In this document: in pieces, positions 52,928-63,100 of the stretch
Layout: the number at the start of each line of letters is the position of its first letter
Numbering within the stretch: position 1 is the first letter of the stretch
Assembly: GCF_944324935.1 (NCBI RefSeq)
Contig: NZ_CALUYG010000002.1
Location: 42,993 to 106,992, forward strand
Reading direction: 5' to 3'
Source of the DNA: an uncultured Desulfovibrio sp.
Lineage (GTDB): Bacteria; Desulfobacterota; Desulfovibrionia; Desulfovibrionales; Desulfovibrionaceae
Length of the DNA: 64,000 nucleotides
Notes under the pieces: model-generated
Database searches by the model: none
What the model was told of the DNA's origin: nothing
Seen by the model: the letters and a program-made list of their open reading frames with translations, nothing else
Translations under genes and position numbers: made by a program

Positions 52928-52954
52928 TTATCGGCAGAAAACGCGGGCTATTTA
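52928..52954 (-). promoter_or_regulatory. Sigma-28 (FliA) promoter of the membrane chemoreceptor
   Basis: On the minus strand TAAA (52954-52951), exactly 15 bp, then GCCGATAA (52935-52928): every conserved position of the E. coli FliA consensus is matched. The leader would be about 35 nt. Confidence 0.88.
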
Positions 52955-52978
52955 GAGCGGAACGGCAACCATGTGATC

Positions 52979-52996
52979 TTTTTTGTAAACAAAAAA
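52979..52996. promoter_or_regulatory. 18-bp AT-rich palindrome upstream of the chemoreceptor promoter
   Basis: TTTTTTGT-AA-ACAAAAAA is a perfect inverted repeat 25 bp upstream of the -35 box, in GC-rich DNA. It could be a regulator site. The rest of the gap to 53191 is GC-rich and holds a hairpin with CCGGAGGAA/TTCCTCCGG (53152-53179) just after the recR stop, without a T-run. Confidence 0.45.
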
Positions 52997-53191
52997 CGCT
53001 TCTTATTATGAATAACGGCATACAAACGAAACCGGTACGGGGGACGCTCGCTGAGCCGCCGGAAAACCGGGACGCCAGCCTGTTGTCCACCCCTCGTGGC
53101 GAAGAGCCCCGGCAGGGGCAGCCGGCGTGCGGTCGGGCGCGGGCCAGCCCGCCGGAGGAAATCTCGGCGCTTCCTCCGGCGGACGGGCGGG

Positions 53192-53800
53192 TCAGAGATC
53201 CTGGCGATATTGCAGGGATTGCCGGAGCGTTTCCCTGTCCATGTACTTGACTTCCGCCCCCAGCGGTATGCCCTGGGCCAGGCGGGACACTTTGACGCCG
53301 GGAAAGCGCTGCCGCACCAGCGACTTGATGAAGGAGGCCGTGTTCTCGGCTTCCAGCGTCGCCCCCAGCGCCAGGATGAGCTCGGTGATCTCCCCTTCTT
53401 CCAGACGGCGGACGAGCCGCTCGAGATCGAGGCTTTCCGAGTCCACCTTTTCCAGCGGGGCCAGCAGGCCGCCGAGGATCATGTACTGCCCGTGGTAGAA
53501 GCCGCCTTCGTCAAGCGTCAGCATGCTGTCCCATTCGGTCACGAGGCAGAGCGTGTCCCGCTGGCGGGTGGCATCGTCGCAGACGGCACAGGGATCTGTG
53601 GCGGAGAGTCCGCCGCAGCGGGAGCAGAGGTGCAGCTTGTCGCGCAGGTCATGCACATTGCGCCCGAGGCGGCGGGTCTCGGCTTCCGGCCACTTGAGCA
53701 GCGTCATGGCCACCCGCATGGCGGATTTGGGACCAAGGCCGGGCAGGCGCGCGAGCTGTTCCACCAGTTCCCGCAGCGGTTCCGGTATGCGTGAGGACAT
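53192..53800 (-). CDS. recR: Recombination protein RecR
   Basis: The 202-residue RecR of the RecFOR pathway that loads RecA on gapped DNA. Seen: helix-hairpin-helix LARLPGLGPKSAMRVA, zinc finger CSRCGGLSATDPCAVC, and a Toprim domain (LCLVTEWDSMLTLDE, then ILALGATLEAENTA). It starts 3 bp after ybaB and belongs to the common dnaX-ybaB-recR set. Confidence 0.96.
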   Translation of the reverse strand: MSSRIPEPLRELVEQLARLPGLGPKSAMRVAMTLLKWPEAETRRLGRNVHDLRDKLHLCSRCGGLSATDPCAVCDDATRQRDTLCLVTEWDSMLTLDEGGFYHGQYMILGGLLAPLEKVDSESLDLERLVRRLEEGEITELILALGATLEAENTASFIKSLVRQRFPGVKVSRLAQGIPLGAEVKYMDRETLRQSLQYRQDL

Positions 53801-53803
53801 GGG

Positions 53804-54115
53804 CTAGAAAACGCCAGGCAGCTTGATGCCGCCGGAGATGGCGCTCATTTCGCGTTCCAGCGTTTCCCGGGCGATGCGTCCGGCTTCGTTGACCGCGGCC
53901 AGGATGAGATCCTGGAGCATCTCCACGTCGCCGCCTTCCAGCGCCTTGGGATCGATGGCGATGCTGCGCAGTTCCTGCTTGCCGCTGACGACGGCCTTGA
54001 CCATGCCGCCGCCGCTGCTGGCTTCATAGCTGCGCTCGGCCGCCTCCTGCTGGAGTTTGGCAAGTTTGTGCTGCATGACCTGCGCCTGGCGCAGGATGTC
54101 GTTCATGTTGCGCAT
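53804..54115 (-). CDS. ybaB: YbaB/EbfC family nucleoid-associated protein
   Basis: A 103-residue DNA-binding dimer. MNDILRQAQVMQHKLAKLQQ and SGGGMVKAVVSGKQELRSIA are typical. AAGGAG overlaps the dnaX stop codon region, 10 bp upstream of the ATG, so translation follows on from dnaX. Confidence 0.94.
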   Translation of the reverse strand: MRNMNDILRQAQVMQHKLAKLQQEAAERSYEASSGGGMVKAVVSGKQELRSIAIDPKALEGGDVEMLQDLILAAVNEAGRIARETLEREMSAISGGIKLPGVF

Positions 54116-54125
54116 GGGGTTCTCC

Positions 54126-55985
54126 TTATGCTTTGGTGCAATGTTGTATGGTTGCGTTGAGCAGCGAGAGGCAGTCCTGCATCTCCGGCCGCTGACGAAA
54201 TTCCTCGATGAGTTCGGCCTCGCTGCGGGGCGGGCGGGGCGGGATCAGTTCCAGGGCGGGGCTGCCCGCGCCGTAGCTGGACAAGGCCGCCAGGATCTCC
54301 GCACGGTGTTTTTCCGCCTGGGTGAATATCTGCCCCGCGTCCGGGTAGAGGCGCAGACGCTCGGGCGTCCAGTCGGCCCGCATCTGGCGCAGCAGATGAG
54401 GCGGCGGGGACGGCCTGCCCGCGGTCTGTTCCGTACGGCAGTATTCGCAGAAGGCCGCCCAGTCGAGCGGGACCGTGGGGGCGGCGGTCGGCGCATCCGC
54501 CGTGCCCGTGCCGGCGGGAGAGGGCGGCGGGGCATCCTGCCGCTGCTGCGTCGTCGCGGGGACGGGCGGCGTCTCGTCGGCCGGGGGATGGGCGGAGCCT
54601 TCCGCCGGCATGGCCGCTGTTCCCGACCCGACCGAAGACGGGGCAGGGGCGGGGTCATCGCTTTCCGTGTCCTCATCGGCAGCGGGGGCGGCGTGCTCCG
54701 TCCGGGCGGCCCGGGCCGCGTTCATGCCCGTGCGGCGGGCGGGGGCGCTGTCGTCGGCATGCACGGCCGCCGCGGCCTGTGCCGCCGGCGTGGCCGCGAC
54801 GGGAAGGGGCGGCATGCCCGCGGCGGCATTCATGGCGGCATCCGTGGCGGACGGGGCCGCAGACGTCCCCGGCAGATGGTCGAGCGGCAGCAGCTGGGGC
54901 AGCAGGGCCAGATTGAGCAGCAGCAGTTCCAGCGCCGCGGCCGGTTCGGGATTCTGCACGATGCCGCGCTGGGCGTCCAGCGTCATTTGCCAGGCGGCGT
55001 GGAGATGGGTTGGCGTGAAGCGGGGGGCGAGCGCCTGCCAGCAGGCGGCCTCGTCCCGGCTGAGCCCCAGATGGGGCAGCATGGCCGCTCCCGCCTGCCG
55101 CAGCAGGAAGAGCGTGCGCAGATGGCCGGACAGCTCCCGCACAAAGAAGCCGATGTCCACGCCCTGGGCGGCGATGCGGCGGGAGAGCTCGGCCACGGTC
55201 ACGCAGTCCCGGCCGGCGAGCCCCTCGAACAGGCGGACGAAGAGCTCCTGCCCGGCCAGGCCCAGCACGTCGCGGGCCATGTCGGCCGTGAGTTTGTCGC
55301 CGCCAAGGGCCAGCGTCTGATCGAGCAGGGACATGCTGTCGCGCACGCTGCCCGCCGCCCGGCGGGCGATGAGACGCACGGCGGCCTCCTCGTAGGCAAG
55401 GCCTTCCTTGTCCAGCACGGCGCACAGATGGGCATGCAGCGCATCTTCGCTCAGGTGCCGGAAGACGAAGTGCTGGCAGCGGCTGACGATGGTTATGGGG
55501 AATTTGTGGACTTCCGTCGTCGCGAAAATGAAGACCACCCGGCTCGGCGGCTCCTCCAGCGTCTTGAGCAGCGCATTGAAGGCGTTGCGCGAGAGCATGT
55601 GGGCCTCATCGATGATGAAGACCTTGTAGCGGCCTTCCATAGGGGCATAGCCGATGGTCTCGCGCAGGGCGCGGGCGTCGTCCACGCTGTTGTTGGACGC
55701 GCCGTCGATCTCGGCCACGTCCACATGGCTGCCCTGGGTGATCTTGCGGCACTGGGGGCACTGGTTGCAGGGCTCGGGGCCGGGGGCGTGCTCGCAGTTG
55801 AGGGCCTTGGCGAAGATGCGGGCGATGGTCGTCTTGCCCACGCCGCGGGTGCCGCTGAGCAGATAGGCGGCCGCCACCTTGTCCTCGGCGGCGGCGCGGG
55901 ACAGAACGGCCTTGACCGTATCCTGTCCGGCGACCTCGGCGAAGGTCTGGGGGCGGTAGCGTGCGGCGAGAGAGAGGTGCTTCAT
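54126..55985 (-). CDS. dnaX: DNA polymerase III subunit gamma/tau
   Basis: The 619-residue clamp-loader ATPase. Seen: ARYRPQTFAEVAGQDTVK, Walker A LLSGTRGVGKTTIAR, zinc cysteines in CNQCPQCRK, DEAHMLSRNAFNALLKTLEE (shown complete at 20) and the SRC-equivalent VSRCQHF. Residues about 375-540 are a long Ala/Pro/Gly-rich spacer before a C-terminal tau-like region. No A-run slippery site for gamma frameshifting was seen. The ATG lacks a Shine-Dalgarno and is preceded by a 24-bp palindrome. It lies 49 bp after ilvE. Confidence 0.94.
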   Translation of the reverse strand: MKHLSLAARYRPQTFAEVAGQDTVKAVLSRAAAEDKVAAAYLLSGTRGVGKTTIARIFAKALNCEHAPGPEPCNQCPQCRKITQGSHVDVAEIDGASNNSVDDARALRETIGYAPMEGRYKVFIIDEAHMLSRNAFNALLKTLEEPPSRVVFIFATTEVHKFPITIVSRCQHFVFRHLSEDALHAHLCAVLDKEGLAYEEAAVRLIARRAAGSVRDSMSLLDQTLALGGDKLTADMARDVLGLAGQELFVRLFEGLAGRDCVTVAELSRRIAAQGVDIGFFVRELSGHLRTLFLLRQAGAAMLPHLGLSRDEAACWQALAPRFTPTHLHAAWQMTLDAQRGIVQNPEPAAALELLLLNLALLPQLLPLDHLPGTSAAPSATDAAMNAAAGMPPLPVAATPAAQAAAAVHADDSAPARRTGMNAARAARTEHAAPAADEDTESDDPAPAPSSVGSGTAAMPAEGSAHPPADETPPVPATTQQRQDAPPPSPAGTGTADAPTAAPTVPLDWAAFCEYCRTEQTAGRPSPPPHLLRQMRADWTPERLRLYPDAGQIFTQAEKHRAEILAALSSYGAGSPALELIPPRPPRSEAELIEEFRQRPEMQDCLSLLNATIQHCTKA

Positions 55986-55997
55986 GCGGCAGGGAGA

Positions 55998-56021
55998 GGG
56001 CGCGTCCCGCGGGACGCGCCC
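55998..56021. promoter_or_regulatory. 24-bp perfect GC palindrome directly upstream of dnaX
   Basis: GGGCGCGTCCCG followed by its exact complement CGGGACGCGCCC, 12 bp before the dnaX start and 13 bp after the ilvE stop. There is no T-run. In RNA it would fold just where a ribosome binding site is expected, and none is visible. Confidence 0.5.
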
Positions 56022-56034
56022 GGACGAACAGGAT

Positions 56035-56955
56035 CTAGATGGTGTAGCGGGTGCTCCAGCCGGAGTACTTGGGGTTCTCGCCCTTGACGATGGCAAAGAA
56101 TTCCTTCTGCAGATGCTTGGTCACCGGGCCGGCCTTGCCCGCGCCGATGGTGCGGTGGTCCACCTCGCGGATGGGGGTCAGTTCGGCGGCCGTGCCGGTG
56201 AAGAAGGCCTCGTCGGCGATGTAGAGCTCGTCGCGGGTGAACTGCTGCTCTTCCACGCGGTAGCCGAGATCGCGGGCCAGCGTCATTACGGCGTCGCGGG
56301 TGATGCCGCCGAGGATGGACGTCCACGGGGTCGTCTTGATGATGCCGTCACGCACGATGAAGATGTTTTCCCCGCTGGCTTCGGAGACAAAGCCGTTGGT
56401 GTCCAGCATGACGGCTTCGTCATAGCCTTCTTCCTTGGCTTCCACCTTGGCCAGGATGGAGTTCACATAGTTGCCCGCGGCCTTGGCCTTGCTCATAAGG
56501 GTGTTGACGTGCATGCGGGCGAAGGAGCTCGTCTTGGCGCGGATGCCCATTTCCAGCGCTTCGGGACCGAGGTAGGCGCCCCAGGACCAGACGGCGATGA
56601 TGGTGTGCACGGGATTGCTGCCGGGATAGACGCCCATGTCCCCTTCGCCCACGAAGGAGAGGGGGCGGATGTAGCCCTCGCGCAGCTTGTTGGCCTTGAG
56701 GGTCTCGACCACGCCTTCGGAGATCTGCTTGGCCGTATAGGGCAGTTCCAGACGAAGGATCTTGGCGGAGTTGACAAGACGGGTGCTGTGCTCGGCCAGA
56801 CGGAAGACCGAGGAGGAACCGTCCGCACAGGCATAGGCGCGGATACCTTCAAAGACGGCGCTGCCGTAATGCAGCGCGTGGGTCAGCACATGCACCTGGG
56901 CCTGTTCCCACGGGACCATCTTGCCGTCAAACCAGATAAATTTCGTTTTCTCCAT
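56035..56955 (-). CDS. ilvE: Branched-chain amino acid aminotransferase
   Basis: Final step of valine, leucine and isoleucine synthesis; 306 residues, class IV PLP fold. Seen: WFDGKMVPWEQAQVHVLTHA, LHYGSAVFEGIRAY, and the PLP-lysine region NYVNSILAKVEAKEEGYDEA, with SEASGENIFIV. AAGGA precedes ATG 56955. It heads a minus-strand group with dnaX, ybaB and recR, although a palindrome separates it from dnaX. Confidence 0.96.
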   Translation of the reverse strand: MEKTKFIWFDGKMVPWEQAQVHVLTHALHYGSAVFEGIRAYACADGSSSVFRLAEHSTRLVNSAKILRLELPYTAKQISEGVVETLKANKLREGYIRPLSFVGEGDMGVYPGSNPVHTIIAVWSWGAYLGPEALEMGIRAKTSSFARMHVNTLMSKAKAAGNYVNSILAKVEAKEEGYDEAVMLDTNGFVSEASGENIFIVRDGIIKTTPWTSILGGITRDAVMTLARDLGYRVEEQQFTRDELYIADEAFFTGTAAELTPIREVDHRTIGAGKAGPVTKHLQKEFFAIVKGENPKYSGWSTRYTI

Positions 56956-57131
56956 GATAGTATCCTTCTGTGCGGATGCGAGTTGTCGCGGTCTGGCCGC
57001 GCAAGGAAAAAAATTACTGAAAAGCGCCGCATATGGCAAGGGCTCCGCCCGGGGCCGCTTGCCAGCGCCGCCGCCGGACGCTACAAAAAGGAGGCGCGGC
57101 CGCGTGGCCGCGGCTGAAAGGGGGAGCTGGC

Positions 57132-58874
57132 ATGACCGAATATGTACTGGGCATCGATGCCGGGGGAACGCATACCGACGCGGTCCTCTGCGGGCCGGAA
57201 GGCCTTGTGGCGTCGGCAAAGACCGTCACCCGCCATGACGACTTGCCGGCATCCGTGGCCGACGTGCTGCGGCGGCTGCGGGAACATCCGTCGGTGCGGG
57301 CCGGCATGTTCGAACGCATCGGCCGGGTGACCCTGGGGGCCACCCTGGCCGTCAACGCCATCGTGCAGGACAAGGCCGACAGGGTGGGGCTCGCCCTTTC
57401 CGCCGGGCCGGGGCTTGCGCCGGAACGCTTCGCGCTGGGCGGCCATGTCTGCGTGGTCCCCGGCGGGCTGGACCACCGGGGAACGGAGGTGACGCCCCTT
57501 GCGCCGGAGGCCCTTGTCCGTGCCGCCGCCCGCTGGAAGGAGGATGGCGTGCGGGCCGTGGCCTGCGTGGGCAAATTCTCGCCCCGCAACCCCGCGCACG
57601 AGAACGCCATGCGGGAGGTGGCCGCCCGTACCTGCGGCCTGCCCGTGACCTGCGGGCATGCTCTCTCCGGGCAGCTCAATTTTCCCCGCCGCATCGCCAC
57701 CGCCTATTACAATGCGGCCGTGGCCCGTCTGCATGCCGCCTTTCTGGATGCCGTGGAGGGCGAGCTGGCCCGTGAGGGCATCAGCGCCCCCGTGCGCCTG
57801 CTCAAGGCCGACGGCGGGGCCGTCCCGGCGGCGCTTTCGCGCCGGGAGCCTGTGCAGTCCATCCTTTCCGGCCCGGCGGCCAGCGTTATGGGCGTCATGG
57901 CCCTTGCGCCCGTGGAGGAGGACGACTGCTCCCTGCTCATGGACATGGGCGGCACCACTACCGATCTGGCCGTCTTCGTGGACGGTTCGCCGGTGGTGGA
58001 CAGGGACGGCATGCTGCTGGGCGGGCGGCGTACGCTGGTGCGGGCGCTGGCTTCGCTGTCCATCGGCGTGGGCGGGGATTCGCTCCTTAACCCCATGGAG
58101 GACGGCGTACGGGTGGGCCCGCTGCGCGAGGGGCCTGCCTGCGCCTTCGGCGGCACGCGGCCGACCCTGCTGGACGCGCTCAATGTGCTCGATGCCGAAA
58201 CGCCGGACCTTCCGCTTTCCGGCGACGCGGCGGCCTCGCGCCGGGCGCTGGAAGCGCTGGCGGCGGCAAGCGCTCGTTCCTGCGCGACGCTCGCGCAACA
58301 GGCCGTGGCCGATGCCCTGCGGCGGATCGGCGAGGCGGCGGCAGCCCTGCTGCGCGCCTGCAATGAGCGGCCGGTCTATACGCTGGCGGCGCTCAAGGGC
58401 ATGCGGACCCTGCGGCCACGGCGCGTCTGGCTGGTGGGCGGTCCGGCGGACCGTCTGCGGCAGCGGCTGGCGCGCTTCCTGGAGCTGCCGGTGGATTGCC
58501 CGCCCCATGCGGATGTGGCCAATGCCGTGGGGGCGGCGCTGACCCTGCCCACGGCGGCGCTGGAGATTTATGCCGATACCGGACGCGGTCTGCTGCGGGC
58601 CCCGGCGCTGGACCATGAGGAACGGCTGGCCGCCTCGGCCCGTCTGCCGCAGGTGGAGGCGCGGGCGCTGGAGCTTTTGCGCGGCCATCTGGCGGAAAAC
58701 GGCGCGGCGGAGGCCGCGGACGGGACGGCCCGTCTGGAGGTGCTGGAGGCCGACTCCTTCGCCACGCTGGATGACGGCGGCTACGGCGCGCGGGACATGC
58801 GGGTGAGCTGTCAGGTCGTGCCGGGCATTGCCGGCCGGCTGAGGGGCACGGCGGGAGAGCGCGCGTGGAACTAG
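57132..58874 (+). CDS. Hydantoinase/oxoprolinase family protein (HyuA-like)
   Basis: A 580-residue ATP-grasp-unrelated actin-fold enzyme of the HyuA/acetone-carboxylase beta family, which couples ATP to ring opening or carboxylation. Seen: LGIDAGGTHTDAVLCGPEG, TLAVNAIVQDKADRVGLALS, SILSGPAASVMGVMALA and the second phosphate motif LMDMGGTTTDLAVF. The HyuB partner is not adjacent, so substrate is unknown. The frame runs 10 bp into trmL. GGGAG precedes the ATG. Confidence 0.86.
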   Translation: MTEYVLGIDAGGTHTDAVLCGPEGLVASAKTVTRHDDLPASVADVLRRLREHPSVRAGMFERIGRVTLGATLAVNAIVQDKADRVGLALSAGPGLAPERFALGGHVCVVPGGLDHRGTEVTPLAPEALVRAAARWKEDGVRAVACVGKFSPRNPAHENAMREVAARTCGLPVTCGHALSGQLNFPRRIATAYYNAAVARLHAAFLDAVEGELAREGISAPVRLLKADGGAVPAALSRREPVQSILSGPAASVMGVMALAPVEEDDCSLLMDMGGTTTDLAVFVDGSPVVDRDGMLLGGRRTLVRALASLSIGVGGDSLLNPMEDGVRVGPLREGPACAFGGTRPTLLDALNVLDAETPDLPLSGDAAASRRALEALAAASARSCATLAQQAVADALRRIGEAAAALLRACNERPVYTLAALKGMRTLRPRRVWLVGGPADRLRQRLARFLELPVDCPPHADVANAVGAALTLPTAALEIYADTGRGLLRAPALDHEERLAASARLPQVEARALELLRGHLAENGAAEAADGTARLEVLEADSFATLDDGGYGARDMRVSCQVVPGIAGRLRGTAGERAWN

Positions 58875-59347
58875 TGCTCTACGAGCCGGAGATACCCCCC
58901 AACACCGGCAATGTGGCCCGTCTGTGCGCGGCGACGGACACCCCGCTGCATCTCATCGAGCCGCTGGGCTTTCGTCTGGAGGACCGCTACCTGCGCCGGG
59001 CCGGGCTGGATTACTGGCCCAATGTGCGCCTTGCGGTCTGGCCGGACTGGGAGAGCTGGCTGGCGGCGGCGCGCGAGGTCCGCGGGGGGCGCGCCCCCCG
59101 CTGCGTCATGACCTCGGCCCGGGGCGGGACCCCGTTGCACCGCTTTGCCTTTGCGCCGGACGACTGTCTGGTCATGGGGCCGGAGACGCGCGGCCTGCCC
59201 GCCCATCTGCTGGCGCGGGGGGAGGCGGTGCGCATCCCCATGAGGCCCGGCGGCGTGCGCAGCCTCAATATGTCCACGGCGGCGGGCATCGTGCTTTATG
59301 CCGCGCTGGCCTCCTGCGGCGAGCTGGATGCGCCGGGCTGGTGCTAG
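58865..59347 (+). CDS. trmL: tRNA (cytidine(34)-2'-O)-methyltransferase TrmL
   Basis: A 160-residue SPOUT methyltransferase that 2'-O-methylates the wobble base of tRNA-Leu. Seen: LYEPEIPPNTGNVARLCAAT, CLVMGPETRGLP and the knot region RIPMRPGGVRSLNMSTAAGI. GTG start with GGGAG upstream, overlapping the hydantoinase-like gene by 10 bp. Confidence 0.93.
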   Translation: MELVLYEPEIPPNTGNVARLCAATDTPLHLIEPLGFRLEDRYLRRAGLDYWPNVRLAVWPDWESWLAAAREVRGGRAPRCVMTSARGGTPLHRFAFAPDDCLVMGPETRGLPAHLLARGEAVRIPMRPGGVRSLNMSTAAGIVLYAALASCGELDAPGWC

Positions 59348-59405
59348 CGCCGGCACGTTGCGGCGAGGTCCGGGAAGACGTTTTCACGACGCAGGGGGGG
59401 CGGCG

Positions 59406-60143
59406 ATGCTGGCGATCATGGCGGTCTGTTTTCTGGTGGGGTTTCTGGGTGCCGTTACCGGCGTGGGCGGCGTGCTCATCCCGCCTGTGCTCATGTTCGC
59501 GGGCGGGATGGAGACCCATGTGGCCATGGGCACGGCGCTGGCATCCTTCCTTCCCCTGAGCCTGTTCTCGGCCTTCATCTATGCGCGCATGGGCTGGTAC
59601 AGGCCCGGCAAGGCGCTGATCTTCCTGCTGGGGGGCATCGTCGGAGGGATAGCCGGGGGCAGGCTGAATGCCTATGTGCCCGGGCCGCCGCTGGTCTGTC
59701 TGCTGGCCTGCATCATCATCTTTGCGGGAGGGGCGGCCCTGCGGCCGAGCCGGCAGGGACAGGGAAGCGCGTTCTGGCTGTCGGGCCGGGGGCTGTTCTG
59801 CATCGGGGTGGCGACCGGGCTCACGGCCGGCCTGACCGGGGCGGGCGGACCGGTACTCTCCATCCCCTGGATGGTGGCCGTGGGCTATACGCCCTTCTTT
59901 GCCGTGGGCGCGTCCATGTTCATGCAGCTGGGCACCATCCTTTCCGGCAGCTGGGGCAATGCCTGCTCCGGCTTCATCGACTGGCATATCCTGCCGTGGA
60001 TCATGCTCATGGAGATGGCCGGCTGTCTTGTGGGCCTTCAGGTGGCCAGACGCATCTCTTCCGAGCTGGCCAAAAAGGCCATCGGTGTGCTTTGCACGGG
60101 GCTGGGCGCGTTCCTCCTCGTGCGTCAGATACTGGAGCTTTAG
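59406..60143 (+). CDS. TauE/SafE family sulfite exporter-like permease
   Basis: A 245-residue membrane protein with seven or eight hydrophobic segments. The two repeated family motifs are visible: VGFLGAVTGVGGVLIPPVLM in the first half and GLTAGLTGAGGPVLSIPWMV in the second. The family exports sulfite, sulfoacetate or other sulfur-containing and organic anions; substrate here is unknown, though a sulfur anion is plausible in a sulfate reducer. G-rich ribosome binding site before ATG 59406. The stop TAG abuts the RND ATG directly. Confidence 0.88.
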   Translation: MLAIMAVCFLVGFLGAVTGVGGVLIPPVLMFAGGMETHVAMGTALASFLPLSLFSAFIYARMGWYRPGKALIFLLGGIVGGIAGGRLNAYVPGPPLVCLLACIIIFAGGAALRPSRQGQGSAFWLSGRGLFCIGVATGLTAGLTGAGGPVLSIPWMVAVGYTPFFAVGASMFMQLGTILSGSWGNACSGFIDWHILPWIMLMEMAGCLVGLQVARRISSELAKKAIGVLCTGLGAFLLVRQILEL

Positions 60144-63100
60144 ATGAACATCGCCTCCCTCTTCATCCGTCGTCCGGTGGCCACGGTGCTCGTCATGCTG
60201 GGCCTGCTCTTTTTCGGCGCGGCGGGCTATGTCAACCTGCCGGTGAACCAGCTGCCCAACGTGGACTTCCCCACCATCCAGGTATCCGCCGATCTCTCCG
60301 GCGCGGACCCGGAGACCATGGCCGCCTCGGTGGCTACGCCGCTGGAGAAGGAGTTCTTCACCATTGCGGGCATCGACTCCATCACCTCGGTCAATGCCAC
60401 GGGCCGCACGCGCATCACCATCCAGTTCGCGCTGGACAGGGACATCGACGCCGCGGCCCTGGACGTGCAGGCGGCCATAGGCCTTGCCCGGCGCAGGCTG
60501 CCTACCAACATGACCAATGACCCCAGCTTCCGCAAGGTCAATCCCGCCGACCTGCCCATCCTGTATCTGCGCGTCAGCTCGCCGACCCTGCCGCTCTATC
60601 AGCTCAACGAGTACGCCGATACGCTCATCGCCCAGCGGCTTTCCATGGTCAAGGGCGTAGCGCAGGTGGTCATTTACGGACAGAAGAAATACGCCGTGCG
60701 CGTGCAGCTCGACCCGGACGCCCTGGCCACGCGCGGTCTGGGCATCGACGAGGTGTCCGAGGCCATCATGGCCGCCAACAGCAAACTGCCCACAGGCTCG
60801 CTGGACGGCGCGCGGCGTTCGCAGTCCATCAAGGCCTCCGGTCAGCTGGAAGATGCGCGGGCCTTCCGGGACGTCATCGTGGCCTACCGGGACGGCGCGC
60901 CCGTGCGCCTGCGCGACATCGGCCGGGTCATCGACAGTGTGGAGCAGGACAAGCAGCTCGCCTGGAGCAATGACGGCGCGCCCTGCATCACCCTGGCCGT
61001 GGAGCGGCAGCCCGGGGCCAACACCGTGGAAGTGGTGGACGCCATCCGCGCGCTTTTGCCCGAACTGCAGCGGCAGGTCCCCCCCTCGGTGGGGGTGAAC
61101 ATCTTTTATGACCGCTCCGAGACCATCCGCGAATCCGTGGCCGAGGTGAAGTTCACCCTCGTGCTGACGGTCTTCCTCGTGGTGCTGGTCATCTTCCTTT
61201 TCCTGCGCAACCTGCCGGCCACCATCATCCCCAGTCTGGCCCTGCCCATGTCCGTGGTGTCCACCTTTGCGGTCATGTACGGCATGGACTTCAGTCTGGA
61301 CAATCTCTCGCTCATGGCGCTCACCCTGGCCGTGGGCTTCGTGGTGGACGACGCCATCGTCATGCTGGAAAACATCGTCCGTCATCAGGAGATGGGCAAG
61401 GATCCCCTCACCGCGGCCCATGACGGCTCGCGCGAGATCGGCTTCACCATCATGTCCATGACCATCTCGCTGGCCGCCGTCTTCATCCCCGTGCTCTTCA
61501 TGGGCGGCGTGGTGGGGCGGCTCTTCTACGAGTTCGCGGTGGTCATCATCACGGCCATCCTCTTTTCCGGCGTCATCTCGCTGTCCCTCACGCCCATGCT
61601 CTGCGCCTACTTCCTGCGCGCGCAACCGCAGCACCGCGCCGGCTACGAAGGCATGTACGGCAGGATGGAACGGGCCTTCGACTGGCTGGCGAACAAGTAC
61701 GCCGCCTCGCTGGACGTGGTGCTGCGCCATCGGCGGCTGACCCTGCTTGCCTCCGTGCTGCTCCTGCTGGCCACGGCCTGGCTGGGCATGGTGATCCCCA
61801 AGGGCTTCCTGCCCACCGAGGACATGGGCTTTATGAGCGCCACCACCGAGGCCGAACAGGGCATCTCCTTCCAGGGCATGGTGGAAGCACAGCATTCGCT
61901 CGACGATCTGTTGCGTAACGACCCGGAGGTCGAGAGCTTCAACTCCGTGGTGGGCATCGTGGGCAGCAGCCAGAGCATGAGCAACGGCAATCTTATGATC
62001 CGCCTCAAGCCCTACAACGAGCGCGAAGGCATCAACGAGGTGGCCGAGCGCCTGCGCCGCAAGCTCAATACATCGCCCGCCCTGCGGGTCTTCCTGCGGG
62101 TGCCGCCGTCCATCAACATCGGCGGCCGTTCGTCCAAGTCGCTGTACCAGTACACCCTCTCCGGCCCCAACATGGACGAACTCTTCGACTGCGCGCAAAA
62201 GGTGGAACAGGCCCTGCGCCTCGTGCCGGAGATACAGGACGTGAACAGCGACCTGCAACTGCGCAATCCCGAGCTGCGGGTGCAGATCGACCGCAACCGG
62301 GCCGCCGCGCTGGGCGTGAGCGCCAGTCAGATCGAACTGGCCCTGCAATCAGCCTTCGGCTCGCGGGAGATCTCCACCATCTACGCGCCAAGCAACGACT
62401 ACACGGTCTTTGTGGAGCTGCTCAAGTCCTTTCAGCAGTCATCGGAAGCGCTTTCGCGCCTCTATGTGCGCTCCAGCCAGGGAGACCTCGTGCCACTTTC
62501 CACCGTGGCGAGCATGAAGCCCGGGGTCGGGCCCATCTCCGTCAGTCATTCCGGGCAGTTTCCGGCCGTGACCATCTCCTACAACCTGCGGCCGGGCGTG
62601 GCCCTCAGCGAAGGCGTGGCCGCCGTGGAGCGCGCCGCCCTGCCGCTGCTGCCGGACTCGGTCAGCGCTGAATCGCAGGGCACGGCCCAGGCCTTCCAGG
62701 ATTCGCTCTCCGGCATGGGCTGGCTGCTCCTGCTGGCCATCGTGGTCATCTACCTTGTGCTGGGCATCCTCTATGAAAGCTTCATCCATCCGCTGACCAT
62801 CCTCTCCGGTCTGCCCTCGGCGGGCTTCGGCGCGCTGCTCACCCTCTGGATATTCGGGCAGCCTCTGGACCTCTACGGCTTCGTGGGCGTCATCATGCTG
62901 CTGGGCATCGTCAAGAAAAACGCCATTATGATGCTGGATTTCGCGCTGGAGGCCCAGCGTCACGATCCGAACTGCACCCCGCTTCAGGCCATCACCCAGG
63001 GCTGCCATGTGCGCTTCCGGCCTATTATGATGACGACAATGGCCGCCCTCATGGGCGCTGTGCCGCTGGCCATCGGCATGGGCATGGGCGCCGACGCCCG

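Noticed and set aside
53096-53191. SRP RNA gene next to recR/dnaX
   Set aside because: The region has stable hairpins but lacks the conserved GGAA tetraloop with asymmetric loop expected for the SRP RNA.
54126-55985. Programmed frameshift in dnaX to make gamma
   Set aside because: No A-rich slippery heptamer with downstream stem was visible in the region between the ATPase and tau-like parts.
59265-62348. 1027-codon minus-strand frame opposite the TauE and RND genes
   Set aside because: Shadow of two well-supported membrane protein genes.
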